Source: Halorubellus sp034808145 (GTDB taxonomy: Archaea > Halobacteriota > Halobacteria > Halobacteriales > Natrialbaceae). Taken from it: a stretch of 64,000 bases of DNA. The notes under the pieces are model-generated. The model saw nothing but the letters and a program-made list of their open reading frames with translations. It did no database searches and was not told where the DNA came from. Both the position numbers and the translations under genes were made by a program. How positions within the stretch are numbered: the stretch's first letter is position 1; the number at the start of each line of letters is the position of its first letter. This document shows, one piece after another, positions 50,015 through 58,099 of this stretch. Location of the stretch: assembly GCF_034808145.1 (NCBI RefSeq), contig NZ_JAXHGM010000002.1, forward strand, positions 558,001 through 622,000, in the 5' to 3' direction.

Positions 50015-51561
50015 CGATGGAGGACCGCATCGAGGAACTCGAGGAGCTCCGCGAGGAGGCGCTGCTCGGCGGCGGCGAGGACCGCATCGAGTCCCAGCAC
50101 GAGAAGGGGAAGATGACGGCTCGCGAGCGCATCGAGTACTTCCTCGACGACGACACGTTCCACGAGTTCGACCAACTGCGGACGCACAACGCCCACAACT
50201 TCGGGATGGAGGAGAAGCAGATACTCGGTGACGGCGTCGTCACCGGGTACGGCGACGTCGACGGGCGGAAGGTGTTCGTGTTCGCGCACGACTTCACGGT
50301 GTTCGGCGGGAGTCTCGGCGAGGTGTTCGCGGAGAAGATCACGAAGGTGATGGACATGGCGATGGAGGTCGGCGCACCCATCATCGGCCTGAACGACTCC
50401 GCCGGAGCGCGCATCCAGGAGGGCGTGAAGTCTCTCGCGGGGTTCACCGACATCTTCCACCGGAACCAGCAGGCCAGTGGCGTCGTCCCGCAGATCTCCG
50501 CGATCATGGGTCCGTGCGCGGGCGGTGCGGTGTACTCGCCGTCGATCACGGACTTCATCTTCATGGTCGATGAGACCAGCCACATGTACATCACCGGGCC
50601 GGGCGTCATCAAGACGGTTACCGGTGAGGAGGTCACCCAGGAGGAACTCGGCGGTGCGGGGACGCACACGTCGAAGACGGGCGTGGCGCAGTTCCACTGT
50701 CAGGACGAGGAGGAGGCGCTCGACCGCATCAAGCGCTTGCTCTCCTATCTCCCGCAGAACAACGTCGAGGACCCGCCGCGCGTCGAGCCGTGGGACGACC
50801 CGGAGCGTCGCCCCGAGGCGCTCAACGACATCGTCCCGGAGAGCCCGCAGAAGCCGTACGACGTGACGGACGTCATCTCGGAGACGGTCGACGAGGGGTC
50901 GTTCATGGAGGTCGCGGAGAACTTCGCGAAGAACATCGTCGTCGGGTTCGGGCGGCTCGACGGCCACTCGGTCGGTATCGTCGCGAACCAGCCGCGGGTG
51001 AACGCGGGGACGCTGACCGTGGACGCGTCGATGAAGGGGTCGCGGTTCGTGCGGTTCTGTGACTCGTTCAACATCCCGATCGTGACGCTCGTGGACGTCC
51101 CCGGCTACATGCCGGGGACCGAGCAGGAGCATCGCGGTATCATCCGGCACGGCGCGAAGCTCCTGTACGCGTTCAGCGAGGCGACGGTGCCGCTGCTGAC
51201 GGTCATCACGCGGAAGGCGTACGGTGGCGCGTACTGCGTGATGGCGTCGAAGAACCTCGGCGCGGACGTGAACTACGCGTGGCCGACCGCGGAGATCGCC
51301 GTCATGGGTCCCCAGGGCGCGGTGAACATCCTCTACCGCGACGAGCTCGCGGACGCGGAGAACCCGGACGAGCTCCGGGACGAGCTCATCGAGGAGTACC
51401 GCGAGGAGTTCGCGAACCCCTACACGGCGACGGACAAGGGGTTCCTGGACGACGTCATCGAGCCCGTGGAGACGCGAGCGCGCCTCGTCGACGACCTGGA
51501 GATGCTGAAGACGAAGCGGCAGAGCCAGCCGGACAAGAAGCACGGCAACATCCCGCTGTAG
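50011..51561 (+). CDS. pccB: Propionyl/acetyl-CoA carboxylase carboxyltransferase subunit PccB
   Basis: The product (516 aa) transfers the carboxyl group from biotin to acyl-CoA. The crotonase-type carboxyltransferase halves are visible: IGLNDSAGARIQEGVKSLAGF and MGPCAGGAVYSPSITDFIFMV in the N half; DVPGYMPGTEQEHRGIIRHGAKLLYAF and KAYGGAYCVMASKNLGADV in the C half. The N-terminus from the GTG at 50011 (TMEDRIEELEELREEALLGGG) matches haloarchaeal PccB and has the AGGTGG ribosome site. It is directly followed by pccX with stop and start adjacent; the biotin subunit pccA is 6.5 kb downstream. Confidence 0.95.
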   Translation: MTMEDRIEELEELREEALLGGGEDRIESQHEKGKMTARERIEYFLDDDTFHEFDQLRTHNAHNFGMEEKQILGDGVVTGYGDVDGRKVFVFAHDFTVFGGSLGEVFAEKITKVMDMAMEVGAPIIGLNDSAGARIQEGVKSLAGFTDIFHRNQQASGVVPQISAIMGPCAGGAVYSPSITDFIFMVDETSHMYITGPGVIKTVTGEEVTQEELGGAGTHTSKTGVAQFHCQDEEEALDRIKRLLSYLPQNNVEDPPRVEPWDDPERRPEALNDIVPESPQKPYDVTDVISETVDEGSFMEVAENFAKNIVVGFGRLDGHSVGIVANQPRVNAGTLTVDASMKGSRFVRFCDSFNIPIVTLVDVPGYMPGTEQEHRGIIRHGAKLLYAFSEATVPLLTVITRKAYGGAYCVMASKNLGADVNYAWPTAEIAVMGPQGAVNILYRDELADAENPDELRDELIEEYREEFANPYTATDKGFLDDVIEPVETRARLVDDLEMLKTKRQSQPDKKHGNIPL

Positions 51562-51867
51562 ATGCCCGCCGAGCACTCTGCGGACGATTCGGCGGCCGAC
51601 GCGGACCTCGAGGCCGTGCTGTCGGCGCTGTCGATCCCGGCGGACGCGGACGACGCGGAGGCGGCGGCGATCGCCGCGGCGGTCGGCGCGCACCTGACGG
51701 ACCTGGAACGTGCCGCGGCGGCCGGCGGCGGCGACGAGGCGTCGTGGACGGACCGGAAGTGGTCGTACGCCGGCCGGCTGGCGGGCGTCCAGGGCCGGAG
51801 TGCGCGCGTTCCGGACGGTGCGCCGACCGACGCGTGGACGGCGAGCGGGCGCACCGACCGGTTCTGA
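51562..51867 (+). CDS. pccX: Small acyl-CoA carboxylase subunit PccX
   Basis: The product (101 aa) resembles PccX, the small third subunit reported for Haloferax propionyl-CoA carboxylase. An acidic helical N half (DLEAVLSALSIPADADDAEAAAIAAAVGAHL) is followed by the diagnostic WTDRKWSYAGRLAGVQGRSARVP..APTDAWTASGRTDRF. The ATG is immediately after the pccB stop, showing co-translation. It probably stabilises or links the alpha and beta subunits. Together with PccA it supports propionate use and precursor supply. Confidence 0.85.
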   Translation: MPAEHSADDSAADADLEAVLSALSIPADADDAEAAAIAAAVGAHLTDLERAAAAGGGDEASWTDRKWSYAGRLAGVQGRSARVPDGAPTDAWTASGRTDRF

Positions 51868-51957
51868 CCGGCACGGGAGCGCGTCGACGCTCGAACCGGT
51901 TTCTCTCCTCGCTGGGACGGCGGAAAGGTACTTCGGGCTCGCGCGAGTAGGTGGAGT

Positions 51958-52155
51958 ATGAACCCGAAGCGAACTGCGGTGCTCTGGTTCGCGGGTGGCC
52001 TGCTCGCGCTCGTCGTCGTCCTCGCGCTCGCCGCGGGCGGCGTCGTCCCGGCGCCGGAGGCCCGGCACGTCGTCGGCCTCGTCGGCGTCGCGGGCGCCGC
52101 GACCGCGTTCCTCGGCGAACGACTGCACCTCCAGCGCGCCGGCCCGTCGCGCTGA
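51958..52155 (+). CDS. Small membrane protein
   Basis: The product (65 aa) has one clear hydrophobic helix (VLWFAGGLLALVVVLALAAGGVV, ~8-30) and a second, weaker one (RHVVGLVGVAGAATAFLGERL). No family is recognised. Its ATG at 51958 lies 90 bases after pccX, so co-transcription is possible but not shown. Confidence 0.6.
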   Translation: MNPKRTAVLWFAGGLLALVVVLALAAGGVVPAPEARHVVGLVGVAGAATAFLGERLHLQRAGPSR

Positions 52156-52258
52156 CCGGTCCGCGACCGGGCACGGCCGCCGGCTCCGCCGGACTCGCCT
52201 TGTGAACAGGTAACTCGCCCCCGGGAACCTTTTCGAACGCGTCCACGTCCACGGCAGC

Positions 52259-53368
52259 ATGACGCCCGCTCTCGCCGACCTCCACGTCGACGCGACCGCG
52301 CTCCGCGCGTCCATCGACGCCGAACTCGAGGCCGATGTCGCTGACCTCTCCGTCATCGCCGACGGCCTGAACCTCGTGCTCTCGGTGTCGACGACGAGCG
52401 ACCGCGACGCGTACGTCGTCCGCTCGCCCCGCAAGCTCCGGGACGCGAGCTACATGAACGACCTCCGCACGGAGCACGCCGTCCTCGAACGGCTCGCAGA
52501 CGGGCCGGTCCCGACGCCCGACCCAGTGGCGTTCTGCGGTGACGACGCCGCGCTCGGCGAGCCGTTCGTCGTGCTCGAGCGCGTCCCCGGCGACGTCGTC
52601 CCGCTCGGCAGCGACCTCCCGGCGCGCTTCCGGACCCCGGGCGCTCGCGAACGGGTCGCGGACGCGCTCGTCGACGTCCTCGCCAGCATCCACGGCCTCG
52701 ACGCCGACCGGTTCGAGGACGTCCTCGACCGCCACTCGCCGCGCGAACAGGTCGAGCGCTCCCGGGACCGCCTGGCCGCGACGACGGACGCCACCGGACT
52801 CGACGTCCCGCGACTCCACGCGGTCGGCGACTGGCTCCGCGAGCACGCACCGCCCGGTGGCGCCGTCGACGCGACGCTCGTCCACGGCGACTACCGACCC
52901 GGGAACGCCGTGTTCGCGCCCGGCGGTGACCCCGAGATACCGGGCGTGCTCGACTGGGAGACCGTCTTCGTCGGCGACCCACTCACGGAACTGGGCTACC
53001 TCCTCCTGCGCTGGCGCGACCCCGGCGACCCGACGCCTGACCTCGACGCCATCGCCGCTCGCTACCCGGACCACGACGACGAACTCTCCCGGCTCCGTCG
53101 GGTGAACGCCGACGGGTTCGCACCGTTCACCTCGAGCCCGGGCAGTCCGACGCGCGGCGACCTCGTCGCGCGCTACGAGGCCGCGACCGGTCGCGAGTTC
53201 ACGGACGCCAGGTTCTACCTCGCGCTCGCCGCGTTCGACCTCGCGACGGTGTGGACCGACCTCCATCGCGACGCCGTCGAGGCCGGCCGGGACTCCGCGT
53301 GGCCGCCCCACGTCGCGCACCTCGCACGGGTCGCGGAACTCGTCGTCGACGGGGACCTCGTCGCGTAG
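52259..53368 (+). CDS. ACAD10/11-like APH-fold phosphotransferase
   Basis: The product (369 aa) has the aminoglycoside-phosphotransferase fold in the form found in ACAD10/ACAD11 N-terminal kinase domains. Segments such as LRTEHAVLERLADGPVPTPDPVAFCGD, EPFVVLERVPGDVVP, the catalytic loop VHGDYRPGNAVF and the metal loop GVLDWETVFVGDPLTELGYLL are all characteristic. Relatives phosphorylate 4-hydroxy fatty acyl groups before dehydrogenation. The pccB/pccX/pccA neighbourhood fits an acyl-CoA theme, but the link is inference. Start at the ATG at 52259. Confidence 0.85.
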   Translation: MTPALADLHVDATALRASIDAELEADVADLSVIADGLNLVLSVSTTSDRDAYVVRSPRKLRDASYMNDLRTEHAVLERLADGPVPTPDPVAFCGDDAALGEPFVVLERVPGDVVPLGSDLPARFRTPGARERVADALVDVLASIHGLDADRFEDVLDRHSPREQVERSRDRLAATTDATGLDVPRLHAVGDWLREHAPPGGAVDATLVHGDYRPGNAVFAPGGDPEIPGVLDWETVFVGDPLTELGYLLLRWRDPGDPTPDLDAIAARYPDHDDELSRLRRVNADGFAPFTSSPGSPTRGDLVARYEAATGREFTDARFYLALAAFDLATVWTDLHRDAVEAGRDSAWPPHVAHLARVAELVVDGDLVA

Positions 53369-53371
53369 GTC

Positions 53372-54874
53372 TCAGCGCCGCGGGGTCGCGCGAACGCGGA
53401 CGTCGCCGGGGTCGAGCGCGATCCGGAGGTGCGGGTCGAACCCGCCTCGCTGCTCGAAGGTGAGGCGGTTCGCGAGCGTCGCGACCGCGAGCCGGAGCTC
53501 CAGGCGCGCGAACCGCATCCCGATGCAGTGCCGGGGGCCGCCACCGAACGGAAGGAACGCGTACTCGGGGCGGTCGTCCCGACCGAACGCGACCGCGTCG
53601 GCCGCTATCCCGCGCAGGTCGTCGCCGTCGTCGAGCCAGCGCTCGGGTCGGAACGACTCGGGGGCGTCCCACCAGCGGTCGTCGCGGTGCAACTGGTAGA
53701 TCGAGAGCTGGAGTGCCTCGCCGGGGTCGACGCGGTACCCGCCGACGGTCGTCGGTTCGAGCGTCTCGCGGTACACCGCGGTCACGGGCGGGTACAGCCG
53801 CAGCGCCTCCTCGACCACCGCCTCCGTGTACGGGAGCCGGGAGAGGGCCGCGAACGACGGGTCGTCGCCGTCGAGGGCGGCGTCGAGTTCGGCGTCCAGC
53901 CGCGACCGGACCTGGGGGTGGCCGGCGACGAGCCAGACCGCGTACGTGAGTGCGGTCGCGGTCGTCTCGTGGCCCGCGAACAGGAAGGTGACGAGCTGGT
54001 CGCGGAGCTCGTCCTCGCGGACGCCGGCGTCCACGTCCGGGTCGTCGACGCCGCGGAGCATCGTCCCGAGAAGGTCCTCGCCGTACCCGTCGTCGTCCGC
54101 TCCGCCGGCGCGTTCGACGCGCGCTCGCCGGTCCGCGACGAGGTCGTCGACGAGCGCGTCCAGCGCGTCCATCGCCTTCCGGTACCGGCGGTCGACGGGG
54201 AGCGGGATCCAGTCGGGGACCGCGAGCGAGCCCGGCGACGCGTAGTCGCTGATGGCGTCGGCCGCGGTCGCGACGGCGTCGCCGCGGTCGCCGTCGAGGT
54301 CGACGTCGAGCAGGGTGCGCGCGAGGACGTCGAGCGCGAACCGCGAGTTCGCGTCGCGGAGCCGTACCTCGCCGTCGGCCGCCGCCCAGTCGTCGGCCAT
54401 CGCGCTCGCCCGGTCGACGACGTCGTCCGCGAACCCCTGGACCTTCGCGGGCGTGAACGACCCCTGGAGCGCCGTGCGTTGCCGACGCCACTGCTCGCCT
54501 TCGGTGAACGCGAGCCCGTCCGCGGCGATTATCTCGCCGAAGTCCGTCTCGAAGTCGCCCTTCCGGAACGAGTCGTTCCGGGAGACGAGTATCTCCTCGA
54601 CGGCGTCCGGGTCGGCGACCGTGACGAACCGCTCGCCGAACGCGTCGAAGGAGACGACGTCACCGCGTTCGAGGACGCGACCACCGAACCCCAGGGCGTC
54701 GCGGGCGAACGCGAGCGTGCACCCGACGAGGGGCAGGCCGTCGACGTGCGGCGGTCGCGGTGCGCCAGCCACCGCGTCGACGTCGCGCTCGGCGTCGCCG
54801 GCCGGCTTCGTGGTCGATGCGTCCTCGCGGCGGGGGCCGCGGTCGTCCGCGACAGCGTCTCTGGCGTCGCTCAT
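53372..54874 (-). CDS. Cytochrome P450
   Basis: The product (500 aa) is a haem-thiolate monooxygenase. The I-helix motif is FLFAGHETTATALTYAVW, the ExxR is EEALRLYPP, the PERF-type is SFRPERWLDDG, and the haem loop is FLPFGGGPRHCIG with Cys near residue 450. A ~45-residue acidic N-terminus precedes the fold; no membrane anchor is present, so it is soluble. Redox partners are not adjacent, though the 2Fe-2S ferredoxin at 61.1 kb is a candidate. It is divergent from an HTH-10 regulator, with 82 bases between the starts. Confidence 0.94.
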   Translation of the reverse strand: MSDARDAVADDRGPRREDASTTKPAGDAERDVDAVAGAPRPPHVDGLPLVGCTLAFARDALGFGGRVLERGDVVSFDAFGERFVTVADPDAVEEILVSRNDSFRKGDFETDFGEIIAADGLAFTEGEQWRRQRTALQGSFTPAKVQGFADDVVDRASAMADDWAAADGEVRLRDANSRFALDVLARTLLDVDLDGDRGDAVATAADAISDYASPGSLAVPDWIPLPVDRRYRKAMDALDALVDDLVADRRARVERAGGADDDGYGEDLLGTMLRGVDDPDVDAGVREDELRDQLVTFLFAGHETTATALTYAVWLVAGHPQVRSRLDAELDAALDGDDPSFAALSRLPYTEAVVEEALRLYPPVTAVYRETLEPTTVGGYRVDPGEALQLSIYQLHRDDRWWDAPESFRPERWLDDGDDLRGIAADAVAFGRDDRPEYAFLPFGGGPRHCIGMRFARLELRLAVATLANRLTFEQRGGFDPHLRIALDPGDVRVRATPRR

Positions 54875-54926
54875 GGTCGAACGAACGCACGCCCGGGGGG
54901 AGTCGGTTCGGCCGAGTCAGTGAACC

Positions 54927-54934
54927 CTTTTATG
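54927..54934 (+). promoter_or_regulatory. TATA box of the HTH-10 gene facing the P450
   Basis: CTTTTATG lies about 27 bases before the ATG at 54957, in the short gap shared with the divergent P450 gene, so a regulator bound here could affect both. Confidence 0.6.
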
Positions 54935-54956
54935 AGTGGCGGGGGTTCGTGGACGC

Positions 54957-55622
54957 ATGCAGTCGGCGGACCTCACGCTCGCGCTCCCCGAGCCGATGCA
55001 GCTCCCGGTTCCCGAGTGGGTCGACGGCGACGAGGTCGTCGACCGGGAGGAGGTGCTCTCCTGGCAGGTGCGGCCGGCCGAGGACGCGGTGTACTTCCTC
55101 TCGCTCGTCTCCGGCGACCTGGACGCGGTGCGCGAAATCGGTGAGACGACGGACGTCGCGCGGACGGTCGACGTCACGCCCGTCGAGGGCGCCGACGCGT
55201 TCTACGTGTACGCGGAGGTGCCGCTACGGGAGGCCGACAGCGCGTTCATGTCGACGTTCGACGCGCCCGGGCTCGTCGTCGTCCCGCCGCTCGTGTACAC
55301 GGCGACGGACACGGTGCACGTGACGGTGCTCGGCGAGGCCGACGCGCTCTCGGGCGTCCTCGAAGCGCTCCCCGACGCGGTGGACGCGACCGTCGAGCGC
55401 GTGAGCGAGCACGGCCGCATGGGCGGCGCGCTCGCCGGACGCCTGACGCGTCGACAGTTCCAGGCGATCGCGGTCGCGCGCGACGTCGGCTACTACGACG
55501 TCCCCCGCGACGGCGACCTCGCAGCCGTCGCGACCGAACTCGGCATCTCGGAGTCGCCCGCGTCGACGCTCCTCCGGAACGCCGAACGCGCGCTCGTCGA
55601 CGCCGCGCTCGGCCGGGGGTGA
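54957..55622 (+). CDS. HTH-10 (Bat-like) transcriptional regulator
   Basis: The product (221 aa) has the two-part layout of bacterio-opsin-activator-type proteins: an N-terminal sensor region (~1-145) and a C-terminal HTH-10 domain. The latter starts at LTRRQFQAIAVARDVGYYDVPRDGDLAAVATELGISESPASTLLRNAERALV, matching the family consensus LT.rQ..al..A...GYy..PR..tl..lA..lgis...s..lrR.e. It stands divergently to the P450 gene, a likely target. A paralogue lies at 57281. The signal it senses is unknown. Confidence 0.9.
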   Translation: MQSADLTLALPEPMQLPVPEWVDGDEVVDREEVLSWQVRPAEDAVYFLSLVSGDLDAVREIGETTDVARTVDVTPVEGADAFYVYAEVPLREADSAFMSTFDAPGLVVVPPLVYTATDTVHVTVLGEADALSGVLEALPDAVDATVERVSEHGRMGGALAGRLTRRQFQAIAVARDVGYYDVPRDGDLAAVATELGISESPASTLLRNAERALVDAALGRG

Positions 55623-55631
55623 CGTGAGCGG

Positions 55632-56492
55632 TCAGGCGCGGGCGACGACGAGGAAGTGCTCGCTGGCGTCGGCGAGCGCGCGGTCGTCGCGCCACGCGTC
55701 GGCGACGTCGCGGGCGGCGTCGGCGACGTGCTCGGGGACGTCGTCGAGCTCCTCGTGGAGGCCGGCGGTCGCGCCCTCGAGCGCGACGACGCGCTCGGGC
55801 GCGAGCCCCTGCGAGTCGAGGAGCGCTTCGAGTTCGGCGACGCGGAACGCGTGGTGCGCGGCCCAGCCGTCGTCGCCGCCGTAGCGTTCGACGACGGCCT
55901 CGGTGAAGTCGCCGGTGCGCGCGTAGTGCGCCAGCAGCTCGCTCCGCGAGGGGTCAGGGTCGTCGTCGCCGGCGAGTTCCTTCAGCGTGTAGCGGGCGCC
56001 GCCGACGCGCGAGATGACAGACACCGCGACGGGCGCGCCGGGTCTCGCGACGCGTCGCAGTTCGGCGACGGCCCGCTCGCGCTCGCCGGCGTCGACGACG
56101 TGATTGAGGACGCCGCCGAGCGAGCAGACGGCGTCGAACGCGTCGTCGGCGTAGGGGAGGTCGCGGACGTCGGCCTCGGCGGCGCGGACGCGGTCGGCGA
56201 CGCCCGCCTCGCGGGTCTTCTCGCGGGCGAGCGCGACGAGTTCCGGCGTCAGGTCGCAGTGCGCGACGTCGTGGCCGCGGTCGGCGAGCCAGATGCTGTA
56301 CCGGCCGGGGCCGCCGCCCGCGTCGAGCACGCGCGTGCGTCGGCCGTCGCCCGGTCGCGGTGCGGGGAGGAGGTCGTCGAGCGTCGCGACGGTGTGCTCC
56401 CACTCGAGGCGCTTGGGGAGGCTCTCCGTGAGGCGCTCGAACTCGCGGTCGGCGTGCTCGGCGTAGTAGTCGCGGGGGTCCATCTCGACCAT
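55632..56492 (-). CDS. SAM-dependent methyltransferase (class I)
   Basis: The product (286 aa) is a small-molecule methyltransferase with a class I Rossmann fold: RVLDAGGGPGRYSIWLADRGHDVAHCDLTPELV (motif I and the acidic strand-2 end), AEADVRDLPYADDAFDAVCSLGGVLNHVVD (motifs II-III). Its N-terminus (MVEMDPRDYYAEHADREFERL) and C-terminal helix match unnamed ubiquinone/SAM-methyltransferase-like families. The substrate is unknown. ATG at 56492 was used, with 56483 possible. It converges with the HTH-10 gene. Confidence 0.83.
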   Translation of the reverse strand: MVEMDPRDYYAEHADREFERLTESLPKRLEWEHTVATLDDLLPAPRPGDGRRTRVLDAGGGPGRYSIWLADRGHDVAHCDLTPELVALAREKTREAGVADRVRAAEADVRDLPYADDAFDAVCSLGGVLNHVVDAGERERAVAELRRVARPGAPVAVSVISRVGGARYTLKELAGDDDPDPSRSELLAHYARTGDFTEAVVERYGGDDGWAAHHAFRVAELEALLDSQGLAPERVVALEGATAGLHEELDDVPEHVADAARDVADAWRDDRALADASEHFLVVARA

Positions 56493-56562
56493 GCCTCCCG
56501 ATGCGGCGACCGCCCAGAAGAGCGTTCGGGACGCGTGCAACCGACTCGCACGCCGGGGTGGG

Positions 56563-57195
56563 CTAGCGGTCGGGAGTCGTGGCGTCCCCGGCGTCGCGGT
56601 CGCGGGCGACGAGGCCGACCAGTTCGCGGAGCGTGTGGACGCCGACGAACCGGGGGACGCGCTCGCGGTACTCGTCGTAGGCGTCGCCGTACTGCTCGCT
56701 GAGCCACGGCTCCTCGGGGAACGGGAGCGCGAGCCAGATGGCGAACTGGACGACCGAGAGGCCCGCGGCGAGCGTCGAGTTCGCGACGAGCGCGAACCCG
56801 ACGGTCGCGACCGCGTAGCAGACGTACTGGGGGTTGCGCGAGAACCGGTACCAGCTGTCCGTCTGGAGGTCGCCGAGCAGCCCGCTGGTCTCGGCCGACC
56901 CGAGGTTCCGGCCGGCCGCGAGCGCGCCGGCGAACCCGGGGACGAACAGCGCGAGGCCGGCGTACAGCGACAGCGGTCGCGGGAGGCCGAGCGAGTTCCA
57001 GTCGAGGAACGCGGTCGCGGCCATGGAGACCGTCACCGTCTGCGCGACCGTCCACTGCGCGTAGTACCGCCAGTCGCGCTCGCCCGGCGGCCAGTACCGC
57101 CGCTCGGGGACGCGGACGCTCCACGCGAACCCGGCGAGGTTCGTCGCTCCGGCGATGCACCCGGTAGCGAACGCGACGACCGCGAGGTCGACCAT
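56563..57195 (-). CDS. ICMT-like membrane methyltransferase
   Basis: The product (210 aa) is an integral membrane protein of the isoprenylcysteine-carboxyl/phospholipid methyltransferase superfamily. Hydrophobic helices (VVAFATGCIAGATNLAGFAW, LYAGLALFVPGFAGALAAGRN, AVATVGFALVANSTLAAGLSVV) lead to the SAM-binding C-terminal motif RNPQYVCY and PFPEEPWLSEQYGDAYDEYRERVPRFV. Substrates in this family range from prenylated peptides to lipids, so none is assigned. ATG at 57195. It lies directly upstream of the other methyltransferase on the same strand (70 bases), perhaps one operon. Confidence 0.83.
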   Translation of the reverse strand: MVDLAVVAFATGCIAGATNLAGFAWSVRVPERRYWPPGERDWRYYAQWTVAQTVTVSMAATAFLDWNSLGLPRPLSLYAGLALFVPGFAGALAAGRNLGSAETSGLLGDLQTDSWYRFSRNPQYVCYAVATVGFALVANSTLAAGLSVVQFAIWLALPFPEEPWLSEQYGDAYDEYRERVPRFVGVHTLRELVGLVARDRDAGDATTPDR

Positions 57196-57280
57196 GCTCC
57201 GAGCGAAGCGCGGGACCGGCAAGCCGCTTCCGTCGCGCTGGCTAGGTCATTCAAGTGGCTGCGCGGTCGACCGGAGAGCG

Positions 57281-57940
57281 ATGAAGCACCTCGACGTGCG
57301 CCTGCGACTCCCCCGCGAGACGATGCATCCGATGGTCGAGTTCATCGCGGACGAGGACGTCGTCGAGTACGAGGAACTGCTCGCGTGGAACGTCCTCGAG
57401 GAGCGCGGCGTCGAGTACGAACTGTTCTACGTCGTCGCGGACCGCGACCCCTACCGCGAGCAGGTCGCGAGCGTCGACTCCATCCGCTGGTTCGAGCTGA
57501 CGCCGATCGACGAGGACTCGCAGTACCTCTACGTCTGCCAGGAGACCCGCGCCGAGGAGCGCTCGTGGCGCGCGGCGTTCGCGTCCCTGGACCTCCTCGT
57601 CGTCCCACCCATCCGCTATCACGACGACGGCAGCTTCGACATCACGCTCCTCGGCGACGGCGAGAACCTGCGCGCGGTCGTCGACGGGCTCCCCGACGAC
57701 GTCGAGACGACCGTCCTCGAGGTCGGCGAGTACGACCGCCGCCACCCCAGGGTCACGAGCGACGTCACCGACCGGCAGTTCGAAGCCGCCGATATCGCGG
57801 TCGACGTCGGGTACTACGAGCGCCCCCGCGAGGGCTCGCTCGCCGACGTCGCCGACCGGCTCGGCGTCGCCGAGAGCACCGCGTCGAACCTCCTCCAGGA
57901 AGCCGAGAGTCGCGTCATGCACGCACTCATGGACGAATGA
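57281..57940 (+). CDS. HTH-10 (Bat-like) transcriptional regulator
   Basis: The product (219 aa) resembles the gene at 54957: a sensor-like N-terminal region containing LLAWNVLEERGVEYELFYVVADRDPY, then the C-terminal HTH-10 motif VTDRQFEAADIAVDVGYYERPREGSLADVADRLGVAESTASNLLQEAESRV. It is divergent from the ICMT-like gene, with 85 bases between starts. Its paralogue 1.7 kb upstream suggests a local duplication. The target is unknown; the divergent methyltransferase gene is a candidate. Confidence 0.9.
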   Translation: MKHLDVRLRLPRETMHPMVEFIADEDVVEYEELLAWNVLEERGVEYELFYVVADRDPYREQVASVDSIRWFELTPIDEDSQYLYVCQETRAEERSWRAAFASLDLLVVPPIRYHDDGSFDITLLGDGENLRAVVDGLPDDVETTVLEVGEYDRRHPRVTSDVTDRQFEAADIAVDVGYYERPREGSLADVADRLGVAESTASNLLQEAESRVMHALMDE

Positions 57941-58099
57941 CGCCGGTTCGTCGGTTCGAGCGATGGCGACCGAACGGTTCCTGCGACGCCCCGGAACGGG
58001 TCCCGCGACGCCCCGAACGTCAACCGCTCGACGGGGAGCGGTTGACACGACCGACAGCGTAAGAGTAAGGTGGCCGGTCTGTGTCGATTCCTCCAAGAA

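Noticed and set aside
49951..52434. 827-codon minus frame opposite pccB-pccX
   Set aside because: It is a shadow of pccB/pccX, which are supported by family motifs, ribosome site and gene adjacency.
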